A DNA stretch of 64,000 nt from Bacteroidaceae bacterium (GTDB lineage Bacteria; Bacteroidota; Bacteroidia; Bacteroidales; Bacteroidaceae): NCBI GenBank assembly GCA_017520935.1, contig JAFXEF010000043.1, forward strand, positions 22,553-86,552, given 5' to 3'. A program made the translations under genes and the position numbers. Each line of letters begins with the position of its first letter. Within the stretch, counting starts at the first letter, position 1. Positions 1-7,530 of this stretch are shown piece after piece. The notes beneath the pieces are model-generated. The model had not been told where the DNA came from, searched no databases, and saw only the letters and a list, made by a program, of their open reading frames with translations.

Positions 1-1939
1 CGCTCCACACAGTGGCCGTGAGGTCGGCAGTGGAGAGTGTCTCGTGCATCAGCCAAGTCATCATCACGCGGTGAGCCTCCACACCCATACGGCGGGCACC
101 CACATCGGCATTGAGCAGCCATGAGCCATCGGCAGTGGTCTGCTGACGCGCCTTGATATACTTATAGGCCATATTCTCAAGCATCAGCGCATTAGGGTCG
201 CGCAAGAAGCAGGCCATCGTAGAGTACGAGGTGATCTGGTCAAAGAGGAAGAGGCTCCAGTCATTGCCGTTGGGCATGGCCAGTTCGCCATCGGCCAGGG
301 CCAGCCAGTTGAGCACCTCGTCCATCACCTCCTGATTGTTGTGCATCAGGGCATTGGTCTTCCACTTCTCGGTACCTGTGGTGCCCAACTGAAACATCTT
401 GAGCGCCAAGGCAGCCTCGCCCAATTCCTGCATCACCACGTTCTGGTAGCTGGTGTGAAAGAGATTATGGTTCTGCAAGGTATAGTCGTCGTAGAGGTTC
501 TTTCCCTTATAGAGGTCGGCCACAGTGGTGTTGTCATAGTCGGGGTCTATCACGGTGCGGTCGGTAGCATCAGCATAGTGCGAATAGCTGTTGATGGCAA
601 ACTCGCGGAGGCGAGCAAACCACTTGGGTGCCAACTCGTCATCGGGGAAGAGTCCCAAGGCTGCTGCCAACACATCGGCCTCCCAACCGTTCTCCTCGGC
701 CTTGGAGTCAGAGACATAGCCTGTGGGGATAGAGCGCTCCAGCTCGTAGTTACATTCGGCCTTGAGCAGCGCATAGATATATCCCTTCTGTGCCTCGGTG
801 AGCCTGTCCCACTGGAAGTAAGCCGAGTAGGCTACCGACATGGCCCAGAGCGATGACTCCCACGTGTAGTCGTTCTTGCCCGTTGAGCCCCAGTAGTTGT
901 TACCCTTGCACACCTTGAGGCGGTTGGCCTTGTGGGTAGAGTAGGCAAACACGAGCGACTGCATGGCCATATCCTCAATCTCTGTCCAGGTCACGCCCTC
1001 GGGCAGGGTCACCTTGTCCTTGCCATACTTCACTAAGAAGGCACATATCATCGACAGGTCGGCATTGGGACGCACACCACGCTCATCGTTGGCCATGGTG
1101 TTCTCACCACGGAAGCAGCCACACACCTCACCCAAACTGTTGGGTGCCGAGCAGGGCTGGAAGTCGTTCTTCATCCAGAGGCTGAAGTTGGCCAGCATCT
1201 GCAGGATATCGTCTTTCATCTCAGCCTCGGGAACAAAGTCATGGGTGATGACACCCTCGGTAGGACTTGCTATGTCGGTCTCGTCGGGTTGCTCAGGCTC
1301 CACATAGTCGTCAGAAAGCTCATACAGGCGTATATTGTCCATCATCACGCAGCTGCCGCCCGAAAGCCAGTCCACCTTGACGGCAATCTTCACATCACCT
1401 ACCGAGGCTATCGAGAACACTACCTCGGTCGTCTTCCACGGAGCCGTAGCAAAGAAGCCCGCACTACCCTGCACGAAACTTTCTGTCACAGCCGCCTTAC
1501 CTGCCGACAGGGTGAGCGATGACGTAGCACTATTGACATAGCCCGTACGATGACTCATGGCCAGGCGATAATTGCCGGCAGGGAGATTCTTGATAGTCTG
1601 GGCTACGGTAGTGGTGCCGGCTGACCATCCCATACGGAGATAATAGGCCGCCTCACCATCGGCGACCGTAGTCACCAATCCGAAGTCATTGTCGGCATAG
1701 CAGTCGGCCTTAACCAACAGCTGTGTCACTGCCGTGCCACTTACCGTCCATCCCGTAGGATTGGCCAGTGTCCATCCGCGCCGTCCATCGGCACTATTTG
1801 TCACTTCGGTAAGCCCCGCCACGGCATCAGCCTCAAACGATGGATTCTGCACATAGACTTGCGTAACGTCTCTCTCATCGGCAGCTACGGCACCTATTGC
1901 CGTGAATAGCGCTACCAAACACAGATAAATGTTTTTCAT
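1..1939 (-). CDS. Secreted protein with N-terminal carbohydrate-binding-like module and helical domain (partial)
   Basis: An open frame runs from an ATG at 1939 to the window edge (about 646 codons, C-terminus missing). Residues 1-19 form a signal peptide ending AVAA. Residues about 25-210 look like a beta-sandwich module: it begins 'VYVQNPSFEAD', has the 'IKNLPAGNYRL' element, and ends 'CVMMDNIRLYEL', a pattern typical of galactose-binding-like modules in Bacteroidetes secreted proteins. After a proline/glutamate-rich linker comes a long Trp- and helix-rich region ('NHNLFHTSYQNVVMQELGE') that resembles alpha/alpha-toroid enzymes, but I cannot assign a family. The module is of the same kind as those in the 1207-aa protein at 14615. 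Likely exported and acting on or binding a glycan; the activity is inferred only. Confidence 0.75.
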   Translation of the reverse strand, partial: MKNIYLCLVALFTAIGAVAADERDVTQVYVQNPSFEADAVAGLTEVTNSADGRRGWTLANPTGWTVSGTAVTQLLVKADCYADNDFGLVTTVADGEAAYYLRMGWSAGTTTVAQTIKNLPAGNYRLAMSHRTGYVNSATSSLTLSAGKAAVTESFVQGSAGFFATAPWKTTEVVFSIASVGDVKIAVKVDWLSGGSCVMMDNIRLYELSDDYVEPEQPDETDIASPTEGVITHDFVPEAEMKDDILQMLANFSLWMKNDFQPCSAPNSLGEVCGCFRGENTMANDERGVRPNADLSMICAFLVKYGKDKVTLPEGVTWTEIEDMAMQSLVFAYSTHKANRLKVCKGNNYWGSTGKNDYTWESSLWAMSVAYSAYFQWDRLTEAQKGYIYALLKAECNYELERSIPTGYVSDSKAEENGWEADVLAAALGLFPDDELAPKWFARLREFAINSYSHYADATDRTVIDPDYDNTTVADLYKGKNLYDDYTLQNHNLFHTSYQNVVMQELGEAALALKMFQLGTTGTEKWKTNALMHNNQEVMDEVLNWLALADGELAMPNGNDWSLFLFDQITSYSTMACFLRDPNALMLENMAYKYIKARQQTTADGSWLLNADVGARRMGVEAHRVMMTWLMHETLSTADLTATVWS

Positions 1940-1972
1940 ATATTCCAAAAACTTATAAGCTACATAATCCAA

Positions 1973-2004
1973 ACAAGTCCACACCGGAACCGATGTGGAC
2001 TTGT
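1973..2004 (-). terminator. Hairpin downstream of tRNA-Arg
   Basis: A perfect 11-bp inverted repeat (ACAAGTCCACA / TGTGGACTTGT) with a 10-nt loop lies five bases after the tRNA 3' end, and is followed on the minus strand by TTTGGATT. It probably ends tRNA transcription. It also sits upstream of the gene starting at 1939, so partial read-through into that gene is possible. Confidence 0.6.
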
Positions 2005-2008
2005 CAAG

Positions 2009-2082
2009 TGATCCCGGTGGGATTCAAACCCACGACCTTCAGAACCGGAATCTGACGCTCTATTCAGCTAAGCTACGGAACC
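2009..2082 (-). tRNA. tRNA-Arg(CCG)
   Basis: The minus strand folds into a full 74-nt cloverleaf. The acceptor stem GGTTCCG pairs with CGGGATC (two G-U pairs), and the T arm contains GGGTTCAAATCCC. The anticodon stem TCAGA/TCTGA encloses the loop TTCCGGT, giving anticodon CCG, which reads arginine CGG codons. The discriminator base is A and CCA is not encoded, so it must be added after transcription. Confidence 0.93.
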
Positions 2083-2093
2083 ATTTCGAGGTG

Positions 2094-2101
2094 CAAAGAT
2101 A
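2094..2101 (-). promoter_or_regulatory. -7 box for tRNA-Arg
   Basis: TATCTTTG on the minus strand, 11 nt before the tRNA 5' end, matches the Bacteroidetes -7 consensus TAnnTTTG. The expected -33 region falls within the 7-bp TTGACAA repeats that follow. Confidence 0.6.
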
Positions 2102-2108
2102 TAAATTA

Positions 2109-2140
2109 TTTGACAATTGACAATTGACAATTGACAATTA
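2109..2140. repeat. 7-bp tandem repeat (TTGACAA)
   Basis: About four copies of TTGACAA in tandem lie between tRNA-Arg and asnA. The same unit recurs at 6884-6912. Both copies sit just upstream of a TATCTTTG box on the minus strand. Confidence 0.8.
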
Positions 2141-2196
2141 TTGCAACAAGACCATGATTTTTGCGATATCACATGCCTCATCTGACAAAAATAAGC

Positions 2197-2204
2197 TATC
2201 TTTG
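2197..2204 (+). promoter_or_regulatory. -7 box for asnA
   Basis: TATCTTTG ends 30 nt before the asnA ATG. I see no clear TTTG at the usual -33 spacing. Confidence 0.5.
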
Positions 2205-2234
2205 CTGATTGTATAGCAAAAACGAAACAAAAAG

Positions 2235-3272
2235 ATGAGTTACTTGATAAAGCCCGAAGGCTACAAGCCTGTTTTAGACCTTAAGCAGACAGAGTTGGCC
2301 ATCAAACAGATAAAGGAATTCTTCCAGCAGAACCTCTCCACGGAGTTACGCCTAAGGCGTGTCACCGCGCCCCTCTTTGTATTGCAGGGACTGGGTATCA
2401 ATGACGACCTCAACGGTGTAGAGCGTGCCGTGACATTCCCCATCAAGGACTTGAAGGATGCCCGCGCCGAGGTGGTGCACTCCCTTGCCAAATGGAAACG
2501 ACTGACACTCGCCGAATATGGCATACCCCAAGGATATGGCATCTACACCGACATGAATGCCATACGCGCCGATGAGGAGCTGGGCAACCTGCACTCGCTC
2601 TACGTAGACCAGTGGGACTGGGAGCGTGTCATCGGCGAGGAGAACCGCAATGTGGAGTTCCTGAAGAGAATCGTGGAGCGCATCTACGCGGCCATGCTCC
2701 GCACCGAATACATGGTGTATGAGATGTACCCTGCACTGAAGCCCTCGCTGGCCGAGGAGATACACTTCATACACGCCGAGGAGCTGATGCAGCTGTACCC
2801 CACCCTTACACCTAAGGAACGCGAGCACGCCATAGCCAAGAAGTACGGTGCCGTATTCATCATCGGCATAGGCGGCAAGCTGAGCAATGGGGAGCCACAC
2901 GACAACCGTGCCCCCGACTATGACGACTGGTCTACCCCGAACAGCGACGGTTACAATGGTCTGAACGGCGACATCATCGTATGGAACGAACTGTTAGGAC
3001 GCTCCTTCGAACTATCATCGATGGGTATCCGCGTCAACAAGGAGGTGATGCAGGAGCAACTACGCCTCACAGGCAAGGAAGACCGCTCATCACTCTACTT
3101 CCATCAGCGCATTCTGAGCGACAGCCTGCCCCTCTGCATCGGTGGCGGTATAGGTCAGTCGCGCCTGTGTATGCTGTTCCTGAAGAAGGCCCATATCGGA
3201 GAGATCCAATCGAGCATCTGGCCGGAAGAGATGAGGACAGAGTGTAAGGCAACAGGAATACCACTGATTTGA
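2235..3272 (+). CDS. asnA: Aspartate--ammonia ligase AsnA
   Basis: 345 aa, the usual length for the ammonia-dependent asparagine synthetase AsnA. It makes asparagine from aspartate, ammonia and ATP through an aspartyl-AMP intermediate, in the cytoplasm. The family is related to class II aminoacyl-tRNA synthetase cores. Visible family signatures include 'KLSNGEPHDNRAPDYDDW' in the middle, 'GDIIVWNELLGRSFELSSMG' and the C-terminal 'GGGIGQSRLCMLFL'. The start 'MSYLIKPEGYKPVLDLKQT' agrees with Bacteroidales homologues. Transcribed in the same direction as ung, 52 nt downstream, and possibly co-transcribed with it. Confidence 0.97.
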   Translation: MSYLIKPEGYKPVLDLKQTELAIKQIKEFFQQNLSTELRLRRVTAPLFVLQGLGINDDLNGVERAVTFPIKDLKDARAEVVHSLAKWKRLTLAEYGIPQGYGIYTDMNAIRADEELGNLHSLYVDQWDWERVIGEENRNVEFLKRIVERIYAAMLRTEYMVYEMYPALKPSLAEEIHFIHAEELMQLYPTLTPKEREHAIAKKYGAVFIIGIGGKLSNGEPHDNRAPDYDDWSTPNSDGYNGLNGDIIVWNELLGRSFELSSMGIRVNKEVMQEQLRLTGKEDRSSLYFHQRILSDSLPLCIGGGIGQSRLCMLFLKKAHIGEIQSSIWPEEMRTECKATGIPLI

Positions 3273-3324
3273 GTTTTTTAGTTTGCAGACCGACATAGCA
3301 TACAAACTCATAAACTAAACCATT

Positions 3325-3987
3325 ATGGATGTACGCATAGAAGAGAGCTGGAAGCAGCGATTGGCAGGCGAGTTTGAAAAGGAGTATTTCGTGAAGCTCA
3401 CCGAGTTTGTTCGTGCCGAGTATACGCGCACGACTATCTATCCGCCTGCACGGCTTATCTTCAATGCCTTCGACCACTGCCCCTTCAATGAGGTCAAGGT
3501 AGTCATCATCGGCCAAGACCCCTATCACGGTCCAGGACAGGCCCACGGACTCTGCTTCTCGGTAGCCGAGGGAGTACCCAATCCGCCATCACTGCAGAAC
3601 ATTTTCAAGGAGATACAGAGCGATCTGGGCAAACCGCTCCCCCCGAACGGAGACCTCACGCGCTGGGCCAATCAGGGCGTGCTACTACTCAATGCCACAC
3701 TTACCGTACAGGCTCATCAAGCCGGCTCGCACCAACGCCGTGGCTGGGAGGAGTTTACCGATGCGGCCATACGCACCCTGGCCGAGGAGCGCGAGCACTT
3801 AGTATTCATTCTCTGGGGAGCCTACGCACAAAAGAAGGGTGCCTTCATAGATCGGAACAAGCACCTGGTACTCACTTCGGCACACCCCTCTCCCCTATCG
3901 GCCTACAACGGGTTCTTCGGCAACAGACATTTCAGCCGTGCCAATGAGTATCTCACGGCACATGGGGTTACGCCGATAGAATGGTAG
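3325..3987 (+). CDS. ung: Uracil-DNA glycosylase
   Basis: 220 aa, full length for family 1 UDG, which removes uracil from DNA to start base-excision repair. The water-activating motif GQDPYHG is at residues 63-69 (catalytic D65), and the C-terminal HPSPLS motif has the active-site histidine H187. 'LLLNATLTV' at about 121-129 is the uracil-binding segment. It lies just after asnA and converges with the lptD-like gene. The 97-bp gap to that gene shows no convincing terminator, only (T)AACTTTT-type short repeats near 4055-4085. Confidence 0.97.
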   Translation: MDVRIEESWKQRLAGEFEKEYFVKLTEFVRAEYTRTTIYPPARLIFNAFDHCPFNEVKVVIIGQDPYHGPGQAHGLCFSVAEGVPNPPSLQNIFKEIQSDLGKPLPPNGDLTRWANQGVLLLNATLTVQAHQAGSHQRRGWEEFTDAAIRTLAEEREHLVFILWGAYAQKKGAFIDRNKHLVLTSAHPSPLSAYNGFFGNRHFSRANEYLTAHGVTPIEW

Positions 3988-4049
3988 AGTTTTGAGGGAA
4001 GAAGGAAAAGGGAAGAGGGGAACTTCTCTATGTACACCTGTCAGGACGA

Positions 4050-4086
4050 CAAACTTTTCATTCTTAACTTTTAACTTTTCACTTTT
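4050..4086. repeat. Short degenerate tandem repeat (TTAACTTTT/TTCACTTTT)
   Basis: Several 8-10-bp units of the type TTAACTTTT and TTCACTTTT lie between the converging ung and lptD-like genes and reach the lptD stop codon. The reverse complement (GTGAAAAGTTAAAAG) resembles the repeat-like linker inside the DUF3987 gene at about 54131-54180. Confidence 0.6.
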
Positions 4087-6853
4087 AGTACCAATCCACA
4101 TTACCTCCCGAACTACTGCGCTGGTCATACTTGAGGGCATCGGCCAGCATGCTGGAGTTGGCACGGATAGAGAAGTTGTATGAGGTATAGGGTTTGAGCA
4201 CCACACCACACGACATACTGAAGCAGTGCATATCGCGAGAGATATTCATCGTCGTGGTAGTGAGTTCCTTATCATCGAAGTCCCAACCTGAAGAGAAGTT
4301 CATGTTCCACTTATTGGAAATCTTGATATTACCCGAGAAGTTCATATTCTGCGTCAGCTTATAGGGGTAGCGCATGTTCTTCTCGTTAATCTTTCCGGCC
4401 GTATTCTCACGCATACTCACGCCATACGACACGGAGAACGACCAGGGTATCTTGAAGGCCATATAGCCATCCTCATCGAGCTCCACTCCATCGCCGCCAC
4501 CTTTATTGCTGCCTGCTCTGTCGCTGCTGCGCCCACCCTTGTTAGGAGCCGCATTGGCTCCCCCACCCTGTGCCGCACCAGCCTCCTCCTCAGAATCCTC
4601 CTCCGGATTGAGCAGTTTGTCTATCGTCTCCTTCCACTTCTTCCACGTACCGTTATTAAAGGTATAAGAGAAGTTCTGGCTCATGCCCTGGAAACGGCCG
4701 AAGCGCCCATACGACCACTCCGTGCGATCGCCCACGACTACACGTCCGTTCTCATTGAACTCGTATGCATAGGTTGCCCATACGGAGTTCAGGCTGAAGG
4801 TATAGTTCTTTGTCAGCTTCAAGCGGATACGGGTCGACAGGTTACTCCACGGCTTACTCTTAGCCGCCATATTATAGGAGATGCTGGCACCGAGTTCATC
4901 GATAATGCTAATCTTACGCACACCTGTAGAGTCGCGGTCGGTCTTGACCTTCATCTCCACATTGTTCGACACATCCATATTGATGCTTCCCGAGCGCCCC
5001 TTACCCGGCACGCCATATAGCGAGCCCGCATAGGGCGAGTAGTCTACGGTGCGCACCTCGCCCTGCGCATCGGTATAGGTATACGACTTATAGTAGCCAT
5101 ACTTGGAGTCACCGAAGTCGGGCGTAAGGCTATAGCTCACCGAGGGAGTGAAGACGTGGCGTATCATCTGCACCTTATCGCCAAAGATAGCCTTAATGGG
5201 CTTATAGAAACCATAGAGCTTGGTATTGGCACTGATGGCAAGGTTATAGTTGTACACACGGTTGAAGCCATAGGTAGTATCCTGCCGCTCACGCATACGC
5301 TCCTCGTCCCACGAGCGGTCAATTTTATAGGTATACCAGCGCTCCGTATAGTTGAATGAGGGGGTGATGTTGATATACTTGAATGCCGTAAACGTAGCAC
5401 TGATGGGGATGTAATGTTTCACACCATTGCGCCAGTCGGTAAAGATATTCTTCTGCATGATTTCATTCTCCTTGGCAGTGATGCTGTTGCTCAACGAGCC
5501 CGTATAGGTGAGCGAAATCTTCTCGTACCACTTCTCCTCACCCATCGCCTTTTTCCTCTTGAAGGGGTAGATACGGCTTACCGACCAGTTCAGTGAGGGC
5601 AATGTGAGTGAAAGGGTCGAGTCGCGCATATTCTGCGAGATATTGAACGAACTGGAGAGGTTCATTTTCGCATCGGGAAAACTGCGCGAGTAGCTCACGC
5701 TAGACGTACGTATACTCTGCGAGGTGAGGGCAGGGTTATACATACTGGAGAGATTGTTGCGTTCAAAGTTAGAGGTGGCATAGTTGACACTGGCCGAGAA
5801 GTTCTGGTTGGGATTGGCCTTGGCATCCTGCCTATGGCTCCAGACAATCTTAAAGTTCTTCGACACCGAGTAGTCGGGCATGTTCTTCTCGCCCTTCTTG
5901 GTCACCATATAGCTGAGGTTCACATTACCCGAGTACTTGTAGCGCTTGCGGTAATTGGTGATAGAAGAGACCCCCCAAGAGCCCTTAGTGAAAATTTCGC
6001 CGGTCAATTTTTCATCGAGGTAATCGCTAATGGCAAAGTAATAGCCACCGTCGCGCAGGTAGAAGCCGCGTTCCAGTTCATCACCATACGAAGGCATGAT
6101 GAATCCCGAAGAGTAGTCAGAGGTAAAAGGAAAGAAGCCAAAGGGTATTGCCAACGGCAGCGGCACATCGGCCACGACAAGCTGGGCCGGACCGAACACC
6201 ACATCCTGATTGGGGCGCATCTTGGCCATCGAGAGCGACAGATAGAAGTGCGGGTGTTCGTGATCCTCACACGTGGTATAGCGTCCCTTACGGATATAGA
6301 ACTCATCATTAGGCCCCTTCTTCACCGTGTTGCTGGTCATATAGCCCTCGCCCTGTTGGGTGGTGACGTTATTGATGAATCCTTTACGGGTCTTGAAGCT
6401 ATAGCTCATCGTTTCAGACTCATAGGGTGTGTCTCCATCAGCAAAGACCGGCCTACCCTTCACCGCACCCAACGAATCGGTCGTACCCTGGGCGTATACA
6501 ACACTATTATCCAGGTCGATGGTAATCTCATTGGCCTTCAGTTCTATATTCTGATAGTTTACCTGCCCCTCTCCGTACAAGTAGGCATCACCGTTCTTGT
6601 ACCATACCATCGAGTCCTTCGACTGGTATATGACAGGCGCTTCCAGGTCGTCACGCCGCTTTGTGGTATCATTGGCCAGCGAATCGGACATGGCCACCAT
6701 GGCCGTATCAGCAGGCTGTACTCCGGCATTCACCGATGCAGAATCAGCCACCGCACCCGCACGTTGCACTGCCTGCTGGGCCGAGAGGCTCTGCGAGAAG
6801 GCCACTACCGAGAGCAGCAAGAGGATATATCTGTGTAGCTTTGCCAATGCCAT
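4085..6853 (-). CDS. lptD: LptD/OstA-like LPS-assembly outer-membrane protein
   Basis: 922 aa. A signal peptide (residues 1-25, ending SLSAQQ) is followed by an OstA-like jelly-roll (about 75-190) and then a large beta-barrel rich in alternating aromatic residues. The LptD-type region at 195-245 contains 'CEDHEHPHFYL', 'GPAQLVVADVPLPLAIPFG' and 'FFPF'. The family inserts lipopolysaccharide into the outer leaflet of the outer membrane. I chose the ATG at 6853, not the one at 6892, because a TATCTTTG box at 6870-6877 lies between them and the signal peptide begins at the later site. An odd Gly/Ala/Asn/Asp-rich loop near residues 740-785 is probably a surface-exposed or periplasmic insertion. 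No LptE or LptA gene is adjacent. Confidence 0.88.
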   Translation of the reverse strand: MALAKLHRYILLLLSVVAFSQSLSAQQAVQRAGAVADSASVNAGVQPADTAMVAMSDSLANDTTKRRDDLEAPVIYQSKDSMVWYKNGDAYLYGEGQVNYQNIELKANEITIDLDNSVVYAQGTTDSLGAVKGRPVFADGDTPYESETMSYSFKTRKGFINNVTTQQGEGYMTSNTVKKGPNDEFYIRKGRYTTCEDHEHPHFYLSLSMAKMRPNQDVVFGPAQLVVADVPLPLAIPFGFFPFTSDYSSGFIMPSYGDELERGFYLRDGGYYFAISDYLDEKLTGEIFTKGSWGVSSITNYRKRYKYSGNVNLSYMVTKKGEKNMPDYSVSKNFKIVWSHRQDAKANPNQNFSASVNYATSNFERNNLSSMYNPALTSQSIRTSSVSYSRSFPDAKMNLSSSFNISQNMRDSTLSLTLPSLNWSVSRIYPFKRKKAMGEEKWYEKISLTYTGSLSNSITAKENEIMQKNIFTDWRNGVKHYIPISATFTAFKYINITPSFNYTERWYTYKIDRSWDEERMRERQDTTYGFNRVYNYNLAISANTKLYGFYKPIKAIFGDKVQMIRHVFTPSVSYSLTPDFGDSKYGYYKSYTYTDAQGEVRTVDYSPYAGSLYGVPGKGRSGSINMDVSNNVEMKVKTDRDSTGVRKISIIDELGASISYNMAAKSKPWSNLSTRIRLKLTKNYTFSLNSVWATYAYEFNENGRVVVGDRTEWSYGRFGRFQGMSQNFSYTFNNGTWKKWKETIDKLLNPEEDSEEEAGAAQGGGANAAPNKGGRSSDRAGSNKGGGDGVELDEDGYMAFKIPWSFSVSYGVSMRENTAGKINEKNMRYPYKLTQNMNFSGNIKISNKWNMNFSSGWDFDDKELTTTTMNISRDMHCFSMSCGVVLKPYTSYNFSIRANSSMLADALKYDQRSSSGGNVDWY

Positions 6854-6869
6854 AATTTCTATTAAACTG

Positions 6870-6877
6870 CAAAGATA
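6870..6877 (-). promoter_or_regulatory. -7 box for lptD-like gene
   Basis: TATCTTTG on the minus strand, 16 nt before the ATG at 6853. It decides the start of the lptD-like gene, since the upstream ATG at 6892 would precede the transcript start. Confidence 0.6.
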
Positions 6878-6883
6878 CAAAAC

Positions 6884-6925
6884 AATTGACAATTGACAAT
6901 TGACAATTATTATATTATTGACAAT
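6884..6925. repeat. 7-bp tandem repeat (TTGACAA), second locus
   Basis: Three to four TTGACAA units plus a degenerate ATTATTGACAATTATT tail fill the gap between the HD gene and the lptD-like promoter. Same unit as at 2109-2140. Confidence 0.75.
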
Positions 6926-6927
6926 TA

Positions 6928-7464
6928 TTAATATAAAAAGCGTTCACACCAGGCGTCAAACTTCACCAACCCCTCCTCACCGAACTTCTCTAAGCTGCGA
7001 CGTGCCTGCTCCACACTCTTCTCGCTATCAAGACGTGTTTTGGAGAAGAACTTGTCGGCAAAGCAGATTATCTGCTCCTCGATGCTCACCGGCTGCATAT
7101 CGCGCTGAGGGAGCGGCAGCTGCTGAGCTATAATCTGCTGCATCGTGAGTCCCGTACCTGTATGGCGTTCACATACCAGGGCATGACGCTCCCACCCTTC
7201 GCCACGCAGTATCTCGGCACCCAAGATGCCATGACAGATGTAAGGCTCGGCTCCATAGCAGGCTATGGCCGGTGCATCGACCCGGACGATACCTATATCG
7301 TGCAGCAAGGCTGCCTCTTCAATGAATTGTTCATCGGCACCTAACTCAGGATGGCTACGCGCTATCGCCAAGGCCTTATCGGCAACAGCACGGCTATGTG
7401 TCAGGAGTATATGGTGCAGCCTCTCTTCCGGGCAATACTTATCAATCAGTTCCAATGGAGACAT
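6928..7464 (-). CDS. HD-domain metal-dependent hydrolase
   Basis: 178 aa from the ATG at 7464. It contains the HD-superfamily metal ligands: H23 in 'LLTHSRAVADKAL', the H55-D56 pair in 'AALLHDIGIV', and further histidines in 'CHGILGAEIL' and 'CERHTG'. Proteins of this type are usually small cytoplasmic phosphohydrolases annotated 'HDIG domain'; the substrate is unknown. An in-frame ATG at 7491 is rejected because it lies inside the perfect hairpin at 7483-7514. It sits between the GH128-like gene and the lptD-like gene on the same strand. Confidence 0.85.
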   Translation of the reverse strand: MSPLELIDKYCPEERLHHILLTHSRAVADKALAIARSHPELGADEQFIEEAALLHDIGIVRVDAPAIACYGAEPYICHGILGAEILRGEGWERHALVCERHTGTGLTMQQIIAQQLPLPQRDMQPVSIEEQIICFADKFFSKTRLDSEKSVEQARRSLEKFGEEGLVKFDAWCERFLY

Positions 7465-7482
7465 ACGTGTTGTTTTTTGATA

Positions 7483-7514
7483 CAGAAACACTCGGCGATT
7501 GCCGAGTGTTTCTG
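7483..7514 (-). terminator. Perfect 14-bp hairpin after the GH128-like gene
   Basis: CAGAAACACTCGGC and its exact complement flank a 4-nt loop, 17 nt past the stop of the gene at 7531. There is no T-run on the minus strand after the stem, so it may act as a terminator of unusual type, an mRNA 3'-end stabiliser or a processing site. Confidence 0.55.
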
Positions 7515-7530
7515 CCTATAATCAATACAT

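Noticed and set aside
5834..6838. 334-aa open frame antisense to the lptD-like gene
   Set aside because: Shadow frame with an unnatural composition; the LptD motifs are on the other strand.
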